In this document: piece after piece, positions 13,401-26,200 of the stretch
Position numbering within the stretch: position 1 is the first letter of the stretch
Layout: every line of letters begins with the position of its first letter
NCBI RefSeq assembly: GCF_001625305.1
Contig: NW_017803024.1
Location: forward strand, 526,511 to 590,510
From: Branchiostoma belcheri
Taxonomy: Eukaryota > Chordata > Leptocardii > Amphioxiformes > Branchiostomatidae
Reading direction: 5' to 3'
DNA: 64,000 nucleotides
Notes under the pieces: generated by a model
Database searches by the model: none
The model's input: only the letters and a program-made list of their open reading frames with translations
What the model was told of the DNA's origin: nothing
Translations under genes and position numbers: made by a program

Positions 13401-16400
13401 CTAACGTAAAGAAGACAAAGAAGACATGTTACTTACAATGAAGGGCCTAACCCAGTCCTTAAGCACGGCGGGTGCGTAGATGTGTTTGACAAAGGCGTAC
13501 AGGAATCCTTCTGACTTGGTGACCTCGCTCTTCCCCTCCACCTTCACACAGCAGCAGAAATCCATCCTGTTGTTCTGGGGTCGGGTCAGGAGGTCAAAGG
13601 TCAGGTCAGGGGTTAAAAGTTCACAACATGCTAGTCAGGACAGTGGCTACATTTTCTCACCCTTTCAAAGAGTGTAACAAAATCTGCAATCATTAGTATG
13701 ATTTTGATAAAGGTTTAATGATCAGCTAATGAATCTCCTGTAAGGTTAATTTTGCTTAAATTAATGAACCTCCTGTCAGGTTGTTTGTTTTAATATTGAA
13801 ACTTTGAAACTTTATTAGAATAACCATTAGCGATGGACCCTGGGGTCCACTGCTAGTCTTTTTATTTATTTATTTATTTATTTATTTATTCAAGCTTTGC
13901 CACAAGTGGAAGGGAAGGGAGAAACAGGTGGAGACCACCTTTACAGGCTCCCTCCCCAAAGACATAAATGACATTGCAATCAATCATAGTTAAAACTAAT
14001 TAAACATATTGCACAACATCGTAAGTAGACAATAATAACAATATATATAATTGCACAATTTCATAATAGCTAGATCTTCCTGGCATTCATTCTTACATAC
14101 AATAGTATTGTATGTAAGAATGAATTATACATTATACAAATATAGTTGACAGAGTCACAAAACAACATCTAAATCTACAACATAGTTAAAATATACAATT
14201 ATTTAAAAAACAGACAAACAAGTTGAATGAATTAAAATTTAACGAGAAGCTATCATATCAAATCTCCTGTCAGGTTACTTTGCTAAAGACTTAATGAGCA
14301 GCTAACGAACCTCCTGTCGTCGAGCGTCGATGGTGAGCAGACTAACGAAGCAGGTGATCTGCAGCAGGAAGTCGAAGAACACGGCCAGACCAGCGTAGAG
14401 GGAGAATACACGGACCGCTGGCATCGTGGACAGGCCGCCTAAAGGGGGAAACAACATCAGCTTTTCGTTAGACACAATATAGTGTGACAAATAAAATACA
14501 GCGTTACATGAAAAAATTTTAACTGATATTTACGTGCTTTGATCTATTACTTTTCATCACTACTTGTTGTGAGTAGCAGAACTAATGAGGAAATGATGGC
14601 ATGGATAAAAGTCTAATTTTCATCCATTCAATAAAATAAAATTCATTCATACAATCATTTATTCATTCAACAGATATACATTACATACATTTATCCAAGA
14701 ATGTAAAAATGAATGGATGGATGAATGAAATTGAATGAACAAATGACAATTAATCAATGAACAAAGAAATGAATGACTGGATGGATGCAAGGATGGATGG
14801 ATAGAAAAATGGATGAATGAAGAGTGAATGGATGAAAGAATAAATGTAATTGATGGATAAATGGATAGACAGATGAATGAAGAAACCCTGGAGTGTCTTA
14901 CCGAGACAGAAGGCAACGGTTTCGGAGAAGCTGGTGAGGAACAGACTCGGTGCCACCTGGCCAAGAACTCGCGCGATCTGGTCCTCAAGTTCCTCATTCT
15001 TCCTACGCTCATCTCTCTGGGGAGGCAGAACACAGATCAATCAGTCTATCTATCTATCAATCAATCAATCAACTCGCGCGATCTGGTCCTCAAGTTCCTC
15101 ATTCTTCCTACGCTCATCTCTCTGGGGAGGAAGAACAGAGATCAGTCAATCTATCAATCAATCAATCAATCAATCAGTCAGTCAATCTATCAATCAATCA
15201 ACCCGCACAATCTGGAAGTTTCCTCATTCTTCCTACGCTCATCTCTCTGGGAAACAGAACGGAGATCAATCAATTGATTGATCGATCAATCTCTAATCTG
15301 TTTTACCTGGATTGCTCTATCCTTGCACCAAGGCTTGTCAGGAAGTCCAAATTTGACACATGGTTACTAGTTCCTTAAACAGACACCTTTTCTAAATGTT
15401 TTTTTTAAGTTATAGCTAGCCAAATGTTTATGAAACAGTTCAAATTTTTGAAATGTTCCTTACAGACCCGGACTTACCCGTTTTCTATATATAGATGCCA
15501 GTCTTACCAACTGAAGGTACTTCATAATTACCCCAAACATAATAATCATACAACATAAGGCTAAATGCAGACTTATCAAACTGTTGCTTTACAATGTAAA
15601 ATCCCATACCTAACAGTAAGACACAAGGCACAGTTCCTTCAGCCTCACCTGGAAAGCCTGTACCAGGATGAAGATATTGTCCACTCCCACGGCGAGAACC
15701 AGAAGGGCACGACCTCGATGATGATGAGGGTAGCGGGAATCCCGGCGTAGCTGAAGACTCCGATGGAGCAGGCCGTGGCACAGAGCACGATTAACACTCC
15801 ACACAGACCCAGGGAGATCTTAGAGTCAAGCTGGGGACAAAAACACACATTAACACTCCGTTAGAACAGGCCGTGGCACAGAGCACGATTAACACTCCGC
15901 ACAGGCCCAGGGAGATCTTAGAGTCAAGCTGGGAATGTAAAATAGAAATAAAAATGTGAGAATTCGTCTTTTCTACAACAAACTGAACTGAACTGACAAC
16001 AAACTGCAGTAAATTCTTTCCTCGTTTGGTTTTCGTTATTACTTTATTAGTCACAAAAAACAACAAGAGTTGGCCCTATACTAATAAGAAAGAATAGTCA
16101 ACAATAATAATTATTGTTTCACAAACTTTGACAAACATTTTTCAGAATGGCATAGGACAATTGTAGGACAACTACAGGACTATAACAGGACAACTACAGG
16201 ACTATAACAGGACAACTACAGGACAACTACAGGACTATAACAGTACTCACCAGTAGTCTGCTACAGCTGTAGAACTGTCCCAGAGCGATGGAGATGTAGG
16301 CAAACATGATGAGATAGCTAACCAAGATGGTGTAGATGTCGGTGGCACTCTCACGGTCAAGTTCATCCTCGATAGATCTCTGAATCACAAAAAAAAAGAA

Positions 16401-19400
16401 ATTAATAGAGCAGTATTGACTAGAACATCAAACTAAAACAGTAACATTTGGAAAGGAAAGCATAATATTTACCTTCATATTGTCTAGCTCAGTAAACTAC
16501 TAACTGTACTGTTTATTCTTGCTCACATACATTCAAACATGTCTATATCCATGGCAACCAGCCCCTCCAACTCTGTCCTGCTACTTGTTACATAATGTAA
16601 TCCACTGGGTGTAATCCAACACCACTACTACATGTACATAATGTGTTTCAACACCACAGGGTGTTATTATCCTTATTTGAAGATAAAGAAGAAACAGAGT
16701 AAAAACATGTATTTCTTTAACGAATTTGTTCAATTTGCAAGGCCACATGGACCACTACTGGGCACTAAAGAAGCTTCTCTTCTCCCTACGTCAGAGATAT
16801 CCATCTTCCGTGCAGGTAAACAGAAAAACCAACTCACCTGTGCTGAGTAGCTGATACTGAGGTTAGAGTTGGTGGGGTTAGCCGGGTCTGTGTACTTTTT
16901 CATGAAGTTTACGAACTCCTTCTCCCAGGCGAGCGCCCGGTTAACCTCGGTCTGGTTCAGAGAGTTGTCCACAACAAACGTGATGATCACAGCTTCTGCC
17001 TGGGTGAAGTTCTCACCTGGAAGAAGAATGAATGAATGAATGAATGAATGAATTGATGAGTGAATTATAAATGAATGGATGAATGGTTTATTCACAGGTT
17101 AAAATCACTAACAGCTATTTTGCTGAATTGTGGCTTTTGCTGTGACTTTCATTACAATACTCGGTGCTTAAGCAGGGCTCGAAATACTTTTTTCAGCCAG
17201 GTGGCGCATGTTGCCACCTGAGTCAAAAGCCAGGTGGCGCCATCAGTATTCAAGTGGCAACACTTCCAAGTTATCATTTTCTTCAAATCTGCTACTTATA
17301 TCTATTACGTTTTCTTCTAGTTAACTACTTAAGTTTTATGGTATAAAATAAATGTAAAGAACACAAAAGCTCTCAACAATGTTTTAATAAAGAATGCCAC
17401 CTTTACATCACTTCATCACAGGGCTGCCGCCGTGGGAATGCCACGCCTCTACATGGCAGCACACTTATGCGGGTGGTGTTACGTGCGCCATGTTCTTCGT
17501 TTGCGCAAGGATAATGTTACACTCATCTGCCAAATAAACATACCCCCCGGAATAAACATACCCCCCGGACAAATCTTCAAAATCTAATAAAAAATGGTAT
17601 TAGTTCCCTTGATTTAAAAAAAAATTGGGCATAGGTTCCCCGGATGACCCCTAACCGGGGGCCAACGGTGCTTCCACAAGTTCAACAAGTGAACTTGGAG
17701 CAAATATTCCCAAAGGTGTTACTGACATTGATATATTAAAAACTAAACCAAATCCTATTTCCCAAACAAATCACATATTGACACAGCTGAACAAATAAAA
17801 ATGTGATCATGTCTATACTCCACTCAAAAACAATTTTTGAGAGACACTCGGGTCGCGGTACTAAGCGTGGTAATTTCTAATATCTCATCTGATTCTCCCA
17901 ATGTACACATGTATTAGGGACTTCACAATCACAGCATCCAACCGCACTAACACAAGAAACCAATAAATTCGGGAAATTTCTCAGTAATGTTTGAAAATTA
18001 ATCTTATAAAAATACAAGTGAATTTTTATTTCAGTTGTAGCCCAAAAAATATTTTTCATACCTTTAAAGTTTCGTTTTAGCACATTGTAATATGTACTTA
18101 GTACATGTATCTTGTACATTTGGGTGCTATCTTGACCTTTGACCACTGTTATTGTGAAACACCGTCGGCCATTTTGTCAGTCTCGCCGCTGATTTTCGAG
18201 CCGTTTTTTCGAGCAAATTTCAACCGTTTTAAACATTTTACGGCCTCAAAAACTCATATAACGAGGAAAGCAAGTTGTAGTTGTTATTTTCATTCGTAAC
18301 ATTTCTTCTGGGGATGGATTATTTTTCCGCCGAGCCGCCGAAAACTTAGCGTCGCATGCGGTCGGTCGGGCGGCCGGCAGGATTTTGTATCGGCGCGCTT
18401 TGCATGTAAACAAGGACAGTCGGAGTTGTTTACATGAAAATTGTGTTGTGAAACGCCAGCGAGGTGTCTGATTTTCTACCAATGAGAACGTTTTCTTTGT
18501 GGCGTCATGGCGAGATCGACAATTCATCGTCAATTCACAAGATTGTGCCGACAATGGGGCCCGATCCATGCGATTAGCGGCTCGATCCACGCAAATTATA
18601 GGTGGCGCAGCGCGCCACCTGAGTTTAGGAATAAGTGGCGCCAAGCAAAATCAGGTGGCGCCGCGCCAGTGCGCCACCGGGTATTTCGAGCCCTGTTAAG
18701 CTTACTAAAAGACAATTAGTACATGTAGCTAGCATTTAGATTCATAATATAAAATAAGTCCTTTTCATAATTAACAATTCCATTGCAGCTTAGTTTCCAG
18801 CAAGTTTCTACCACGATTTCTTTTTTACTGGACAAGTCATTTCTTCCTTTTACACCTTAGCTTTGTATTCCAAATGTTCCTTTAATGAACTTGAGTCATA
18901 ACAAAGAACTTCTTCAAGTGTATACCCTTTTCTTTAACATATAAGATGCTTTTTAAAAAAGCTAGCCATATACCTACATGTAAGTACTTCTTTAAGACCC
19001 CAAACATGTTTCATTTTTCCCTTCCTTTACTCATTTGTTCCTTCATTCTTAGCCATACCTACATGTACAATGTAACATGTAAGTACTTCTTCAAGGCCCC
19101 CATTTTTCATTTCTCCCTTTCTCCCCTCATTCGTTCCTTTGTTCTTACCTTCGTACCCGCCCAGAGCGATCCAGGGAAACACCGGTCCGCCGAAGGTACC
19201 GAGACAGGAGGTGTGTAGCTGTGTGGTGTCGTTCACTGAGGCTGGGGCTCTGTAGGGGGATACACAAGCACTGGGTTACTGACTTATTGGGTCTGTGGCT
19301 CTCATGAGGATCTGTGGCTCTCATGAGGGAAACACAAGCACTGGGTTACTAACTTATTGGGTCTGTGGCTATCGTGGGGGATACACAAGTACTGGGTTAC

Positions 19401-22400
19401 AAACTTATTGGGTCTGTGGCTCTCATGGGGGGTACACAAGCACTGGGGGATACACAGGCACTGGGTTACTAACTTATTGGGTCTGTGGCTCTCATGGGGA
19501 AAACGAAAGCAATGGTTAACTTATTGGGTCTGTGGATCTGATGAGGGATACACAAACACTGGGTTACTAACTTATAGGGTCTGTGGCTCTTTTCCTTTTG
19601 CGAAGGTAAATGAAATTACATACCACAGAGTCATCCGGACACTTTGTTTCACTTGACACTGAAAGGATTTTGGATACTGAACAAGACTATTTTGCTGAGA
19701 GGGGTGAAGGAAGCCATATACATCAGGGCCCATCACCCTTCACTTAACCACGACGGGGGCCGACATCGTCTACCAGATACCTTTGACTCAGTGTTGACGT
19801 CACACTTCAAAGAAGCCACGTGACAAGCCTCACTGGGTCAGTCTACTGAGGAAGACCAGAGTAACTGGTCGAAAGCTCTAGGTGAGAGAACTTTTGGTGT
19901 TGGATAGAAAGTTTTAACTCCTAAACAAAATAACTTACTGTGCACAGTACATGAGATGAGTATGATAATCTGCATAAGTGTAGAAGAAGTCCCCGATCCT
20001 GAGGTCCAGCATGTGATGGCTGTTCTGGAAGTAGTTGAGTGGAGACATGATGGTGCAGTTGTTGTTCACCGGAGCGAGCGGCTTCATGCAGATGTCTTCA
20101 AGTTTGATGTGACGTTTCTCCTCCTCGTACCAGACTTCAAGACCCTCGATCTGCGTCTGAAGGTCAAGGATCTGCCAAGGACAAGGTCAAGACATTGGGT
20201 AAGAAGCTGAAGTGTTTTTTCAGTCACTTGTGAGAGATATTGTACAATGTGCTATGCCTGTGTGAATGAAAAAGCCACACTGTCTTAATTCTATGGATAA
20301 TACTCTGAAGACCCCAAAACTAATGCGAGCAGGTGAATTTAAAGAAAGGGGACAGTCAAAAACGCTACCTCAACTTGATCTTTTTGTATGAAATAATCTT
20401 CGGATGCATTTCTATATTGTGATGTAATAATTCCAACAGTAGTACGCTGCAATTTGCTCATATTTGTACCTGCAATCGTGACTTCTTTTTTTAATGTTAG
20501 CTGTAATTTTCAGGTTTTAAAATGAGTGCTGCAAGTTAAACTTGTATAGTGTGCAGGTCATTTTTAGGCATTCAATGCAATTTTAGGGCAGCAAGACAAA
20601 AATATTACATTAAATGACATTTCTTAGCAGACATCTTACCTTAGTATCAATGCGGTATTTCAAGTCCTGTACGAAATGCATATGATTATACATTCTTATA
20701 TAATAGGTGTATGGAGAGGTCAACATTCACCTGCAAAGCTGAAGTAAGACAGTAGATATTTAGTTCCTCACCTGGTGTAGGATGTCCTTCCTCAGCACAG
20801 GTGAGAAGGGTATGGGGTCACCCGCGGGGTAAGGGTCATAGTTCGTCCACTCGCTGCCGGGCGCGGTTATGATCAGCTGTTCTGAGCGGTAGAATGGCCC
20901 GAAGTGGCTGTCGAAGTAGTCTTTCTGTACGCGGGAACGGCTGTCTGGCGCTGACCACAGGAGCACTGGGTCTGTGGTTACCTGGAGGTTATAGTTATAA
21001 TTAGTATACTGTTATATCTGTTGCTGTGTATGTGTGTCTGCGCGTGTGTGTGAGTGTGTATGTCTTTGTGTGTGTGTCCGAAGTGGCTGTCAAAGTAGTC
21101 TTTCTGTACGCGGGAACGGCTGTCGGGTGCAGACCATAGAAGCACTGGGTCCGTGGTCACCTGGAGGTTATAGTACAGTTAGTACCCTGCTCTCTTGTAA
21201 CTAAGTGTGTGTGTGACGTGTGTGTGTCCGTGTCCATGTGTGTGTGTGTGTGTCGGAATGGCTGTGTGTGTGTGCCTCTGTGTGTGTGAGTGTACCTGTG
21301 TGTGTGTGTGTGTGTTTGTGTGTGTCCAAGTACAATGTAGTCTTTTTGTATGCGGGAACAGCTGTCCAGCGCAGACCATAGAAGCACTGGGTCTGTCGTT
21401 ACCTGGGGGTTATAATTGTAGTTGTAATTAGTACCATGTTCTGTTGTAGTGAGTCTTGTTGTGTGTGTGTGTGTGTGTCTCTGTGTGTGTATGTTTGTGT
21501 GTGTGTGTCTGTGTGTGTCTGTGAGTGCCTGTGTGTGTGTGTGTGTGTGTGAGAGTGTGTTTGTGTGCCTGTGTGTGTGTGTGTGGAAGACTTTTAGTAA
21601 TCTATTTGTACTATTTTCAGACTTTTGACGCATGTGTGTATATAGCAATGTTTATTTTTATGGGTGGAATACAGGAGTAGATTTGAAGCATTCTGATCTA
21701 ATAAAACATCTTCAACATCTAGCTAAGAACACATCCGTACCTGGAACTGGGTAAGTCCAGCAGCACACACTGCGATCACCACAACTCCACACACGAACAC
21801 GACCACGGGGTGCCGGGCACAGAACAGGCCCCATCGCTGGAACACCTGAAAGTACACAAATGTCATGTAAAGTAAAACTTATGACTTTATGTCCAGCTTT
21901 TTCTATACTGTATTCAAAAGTCACAATTCAAAGATGATTTTATAAATAACCCTACATTTCCCTAATTTGGTTTGGGTTTCCTTGCTTACAACCAATTGTT
22001 TCATTAATTTAGTATTTATAATAAGTTGATAAAAGGAGGCCTTTAGATATTACCTTTGCACTAGTGTTAATTCTTTATTCAAATTTCTTTGTTATGTATT
22101 TGTAATTTCTAGTTTGAATAAACTAGTAATCACATTAATTAAATAAATAAGGTTAAATAAATAATAATAATAATAAACAAACAAACCTTAAACATGAGGT
22201 TCTCCATCATCTCTCCACATTTCTCCAGACACCCAATGTCGGCTGAGGTCACAACCTTTTGCTTCACCGGGTCACCGTTCACGTTTACGCTGTCCTCACC
22301 GACGAACGAACACAGGTCGTCGCTTTCCGCCGAACTCGACCCGCACCGCCGAATCAGGAACGTGAGCGAAAGCACCACGCAGAAGAGGAAAGCGAACGCG

Positions 22401-23191
22401 ACGTACGCGAAAGACATCACGATGGTCATCCCGTCTATACCGAAGAGGTGCCACGGTTTTTTCGGGGGCGGCGGTTTGGGTCGCGGTCCGCAGACCGCCG
22501 GACAGTCCTGGCAGCTGCACGCCGCGCTCACGTTATCGGGACTCTCCATGCAGGTGTACGCGCGGTCATTCATCGGCTGAATCGTGGAGTTCGGCCCCGT
22601 GTTGTTGATGACAAAGTTGATCTGAAACGGAGCTTGCCCGTTGTCCTTGTTGCCCATGTAGCCCAGCCAGATATCGGGGCTGGTGCAGTCTTCGGCGGAT
22701 CGCCCGCACATGATCCCCAGGGCGCGGGTGTTGCTGGCTGGAAACTGCACGCTCTGGCAGGAGTTGTAGAGCCCCCAGGCGAAGTCGAAACTCACGTAGT
22801 ACGTCACTTCAACAACGTTGTACTCCTGAGTGCCGTTTCCGACCGCAAATACGTCGCTTGGTGATTCCAGTTCGTCCAGTTGGAGGATTGGGGCTTCGTT
22901 GGGGGTTTGGATGAAGGACGTGAGGTTATGCATGGGGGGTTGCGTGTGGAAGGGTGTCTGGGTTGGGGGCGTGTATGGGGAAGTACTGTCGATGGTGATG
23001 AAGTCGCTCAAGTGAGGGGAGCAGGTTGACTCGCAGTACAGCCGCAGAAGGTTCTGGTAACACGACGGACAACGTTGCAAGGCCTGCTGGGGAACCTGGA
23101 GACACAAACAAACAAACAAATAAATAAACAACCTATCATGGAAGTTTATCTGTGTTGGTAGTAATCATAGTAAAACATTGAACTTTATTTC

Positions 23192-23225
<34 letters not shown>

Positions 23226-26200
23226 GTACACATACACACACACACACACACAACCAAGTCAAACACACACACACACACAATTGACACAAACACACACTTG
23301 TAAGCTCCTGTTATATTTACCTGCATGTTGTCCTGTAGAGTCTTGAGCTGGTTGACATCACAGCAGACTTTGGGAGTTTCCGACCCGTCCCCGGCAAGAT
23401 GTGGGCACAGTTGAGCCAGGATATCCTGCCCCTCCCTACTCTCCAATGGTTTGGCCGGCCCGGTGTAGAGGCAGTTGTAATACTTGTCCCCCGGCTGCCT
23501 GCCACACTGCCCGTACCAAATACAGTGTCCATCCTCACCCCGTATCACACCCTACATACAACATATTTACATAACAACCAACATTATCAGTTATAGGGAG
23601 TCCCTGTGTACAGGCAGTTGTAGTACTTGTAGTACTTGTCTCAGTTGTATATTGTAATAAAAAAATATGTACAAATTTTAAACACAATCCTTTACTCAAA
23701 ACATAATTAAGATGAGTGACTGTCCAGTGTCCACCACAAAAGTTTTAGTAGTGAGTATCAAGTATCAGTGAGTATCAGGTATCAAGGAGTATTAGTACAT
23801 AATCTGAATTGTTAAGATTACAGTGTAACAATATAACAACACTAAGTAAAAAAAAAACGAAACCTGATTATTTTGTTTCTGTGATTTCCAGTTATTTTAC
23901 ATCATGATTGGAAGTCTGTTTTCCCTGATTATACCAGCTGTTTGGCCCACACACAGACAGAACTACTGTGCACATGGAACCCAACTGTGACATGCTGGCT
24001 GCCTTGTTTATCTCAGAGTCTCTAGGTGTCTTCATTATTAATACTAGTAGTTGACTGCCTGGGTTCAAGAACATGTTTGTATTTTTTTTTCGTCCCGAAA
24101 AGATGCACTTGGAATTTGGACTTGTTTGGAGAAATGTTTGGCCATTTTTTTCAATTAAATTTCAGCCAAACGAATTGATACAAAAGAAAACAAAACAATG
24201 CTCAGCTGCCACCAACACCCTCCTGCCTGTCTGTTTATATAAGTGATGAGCCCTGAATAATGTTATTTTTGGATGCCTTTTAATTTCATTCATTCAATCA
24301 ACCAATCTGACTTGTTTGTTCTTCAAATGAAAAGAAAGAAATTTTAAGTTGTACTTGATGATTGACCTGAATACAGTCTAGGTAAAAATGATTTAGGGAG
24401 AAGATATAGTGAGACTCAGAATTTAAGTCTTTCTCCCAGCCCAAATCATATTAATTACTTTACAAATTTTTACTATAAAAACATATGAAATTAAGGAATG
24501 TAACTAAGTTATGTAACTGAAGATTAATGACGCTTAATCTGGGAAAACTGAGATGACAAGAAACTGAATATTACCAGCAGTTTCTGTTCCTGAATTTCTT
24601 CCCTTTCCTTTAGTCAACCTGAAACTAATTATTCCATTTTGTTTATCTCAGTTCCTAAAACTAGTTAAACTTCAGGCCGGCTGGAGTGACCTTAAGTTGA
24701 TGTGACCTCAGATGAGAGTCCGACCTTTATAAGACAAACTCCTCAAGTTAATCTTTAACCCCTGACCTGAAGAGGTCTTCACTGTGTGCTAAATAAAGGT
24801 CAACCAACCTTAGACTCACTGCAACAAGGTTTTGTAACAATGTAACCAATTCAAATTGTAACATGTAAGGCCAGCCTCCGTAGCAGGCTTATAGAACTGG
24901 GGGTTTGGTGGTCTTCGGCTGTTTTCTGATTAGTCCAGTTCTAAAAACGGGGGTAATTCAACCAGGCCGGCTATGTTGTCTATATCATACTATCATACTC
25001 ATAGTACATGTAACGTTATATGCAATCAGAACATAGCACATAAAAGCTCCTAAAGACCATATGCATGAAGACCCCCAAACCCTCCAGCTTTTGGCATGCA
25101 ATGGGGGCTACAGTAAGGCCTTCCTGAAGCAGCAAACAACCAGATGTACCTAGTCCTCTCCCGGTACATTGAAAGTATGCGCCGATTCGATGTGCTCTCA
25201 TAAAGCCACTTCCAGCTTCACGCAAGCACATTCTAACTCTGAACTGAACCATGCGAAAACCAGCACCGAGTGACCACATCTAGCGAGATATTAGATGTAA
25301 AACAAGGACAACAACAAGTCCAGTTAAAATACTAGTACTAAAAATTTTACAATATATAGTATGATAATTTCTCATGTAGGTGTATGGTCTCACATGATCA
25401 CCACGATTTATTGTCTAGTGTAATTTAATATATAAAATTTGGTTATAACACAAGGTGGAATAAACTTCAACAAGAGAAACTAGAGCAAATTTGTGTTTTA
25501 AATCAGGATGACACAACAATTGAATTATCTGAATAGTTTTCAGATGTTTTAAAAGACACAGACATCCAAATCATTTAAATAACCTGAAAACCAACAGCAC
25601 AATTTTTTACCTTAATTGAAACATTCAAGGGAACATTCCTGCATTTTTTTACATCTTCATTAAAAATAGGTGACCCTACTTAATAATCTCCCTCGGATAA
25701 TCTAATTCTAATCTTGTCAAGAAATGAAAACTATGGCATTAGATGTAGACAGGACATCTCTATAATTTGATAGGATCATCTGTTAAACATAACATCATCG
25801 TTTCCTGAGGCGAAACTTAAAAGTGGGCTCGAAGAGGATCAAAGAGCTGGCTTACACCTCACTGGTACGCCCCACACTAGAGTTTGCATGTGCGGTCTGG
25901 GATCCACACACAGAGAAGGACACAAGTAAGCTAGAAGCCGTGCAGCGGAGAGCGGCACGATGGACTACAGGCCGGCATAGACAAACCTCGAGTGTCGATG
26001 CTATGCTCCAGGATCTTGAGTGGCCCACTCTAAGAGATCGAAGGAGGAGAGCTAGGCTCATTGCCTTTTACAAGTTCCACACTGGCAGCCTTGTTATTAA
26101 CACCAAGCACAGGCCAATGCTTGCCAAGAACACCAGAAGCACAAGGCAGACTCACTCAGCTACCTACAGAGTTCCTACCTGTCGAACACAGTACAGGCAC

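Noticed and set aside
14750..15378. Ser/Gln/Ile-rich ORFs around NPC1 exon 11
   Set aside because: Produced by (TCAA)n and (GAATG)n repeats and the exon 11 copies.
21157..21648. 163-aa minus-strand ORF
   Set aside because: TG repeats plus decoy copies of NPC1 exon 5, not an independent gene.
22259..22864. 201-aa plus-strand ORF
   Set aside because: Antisense shadow of NPC1 exon 3 in GC-rich coding sequence.
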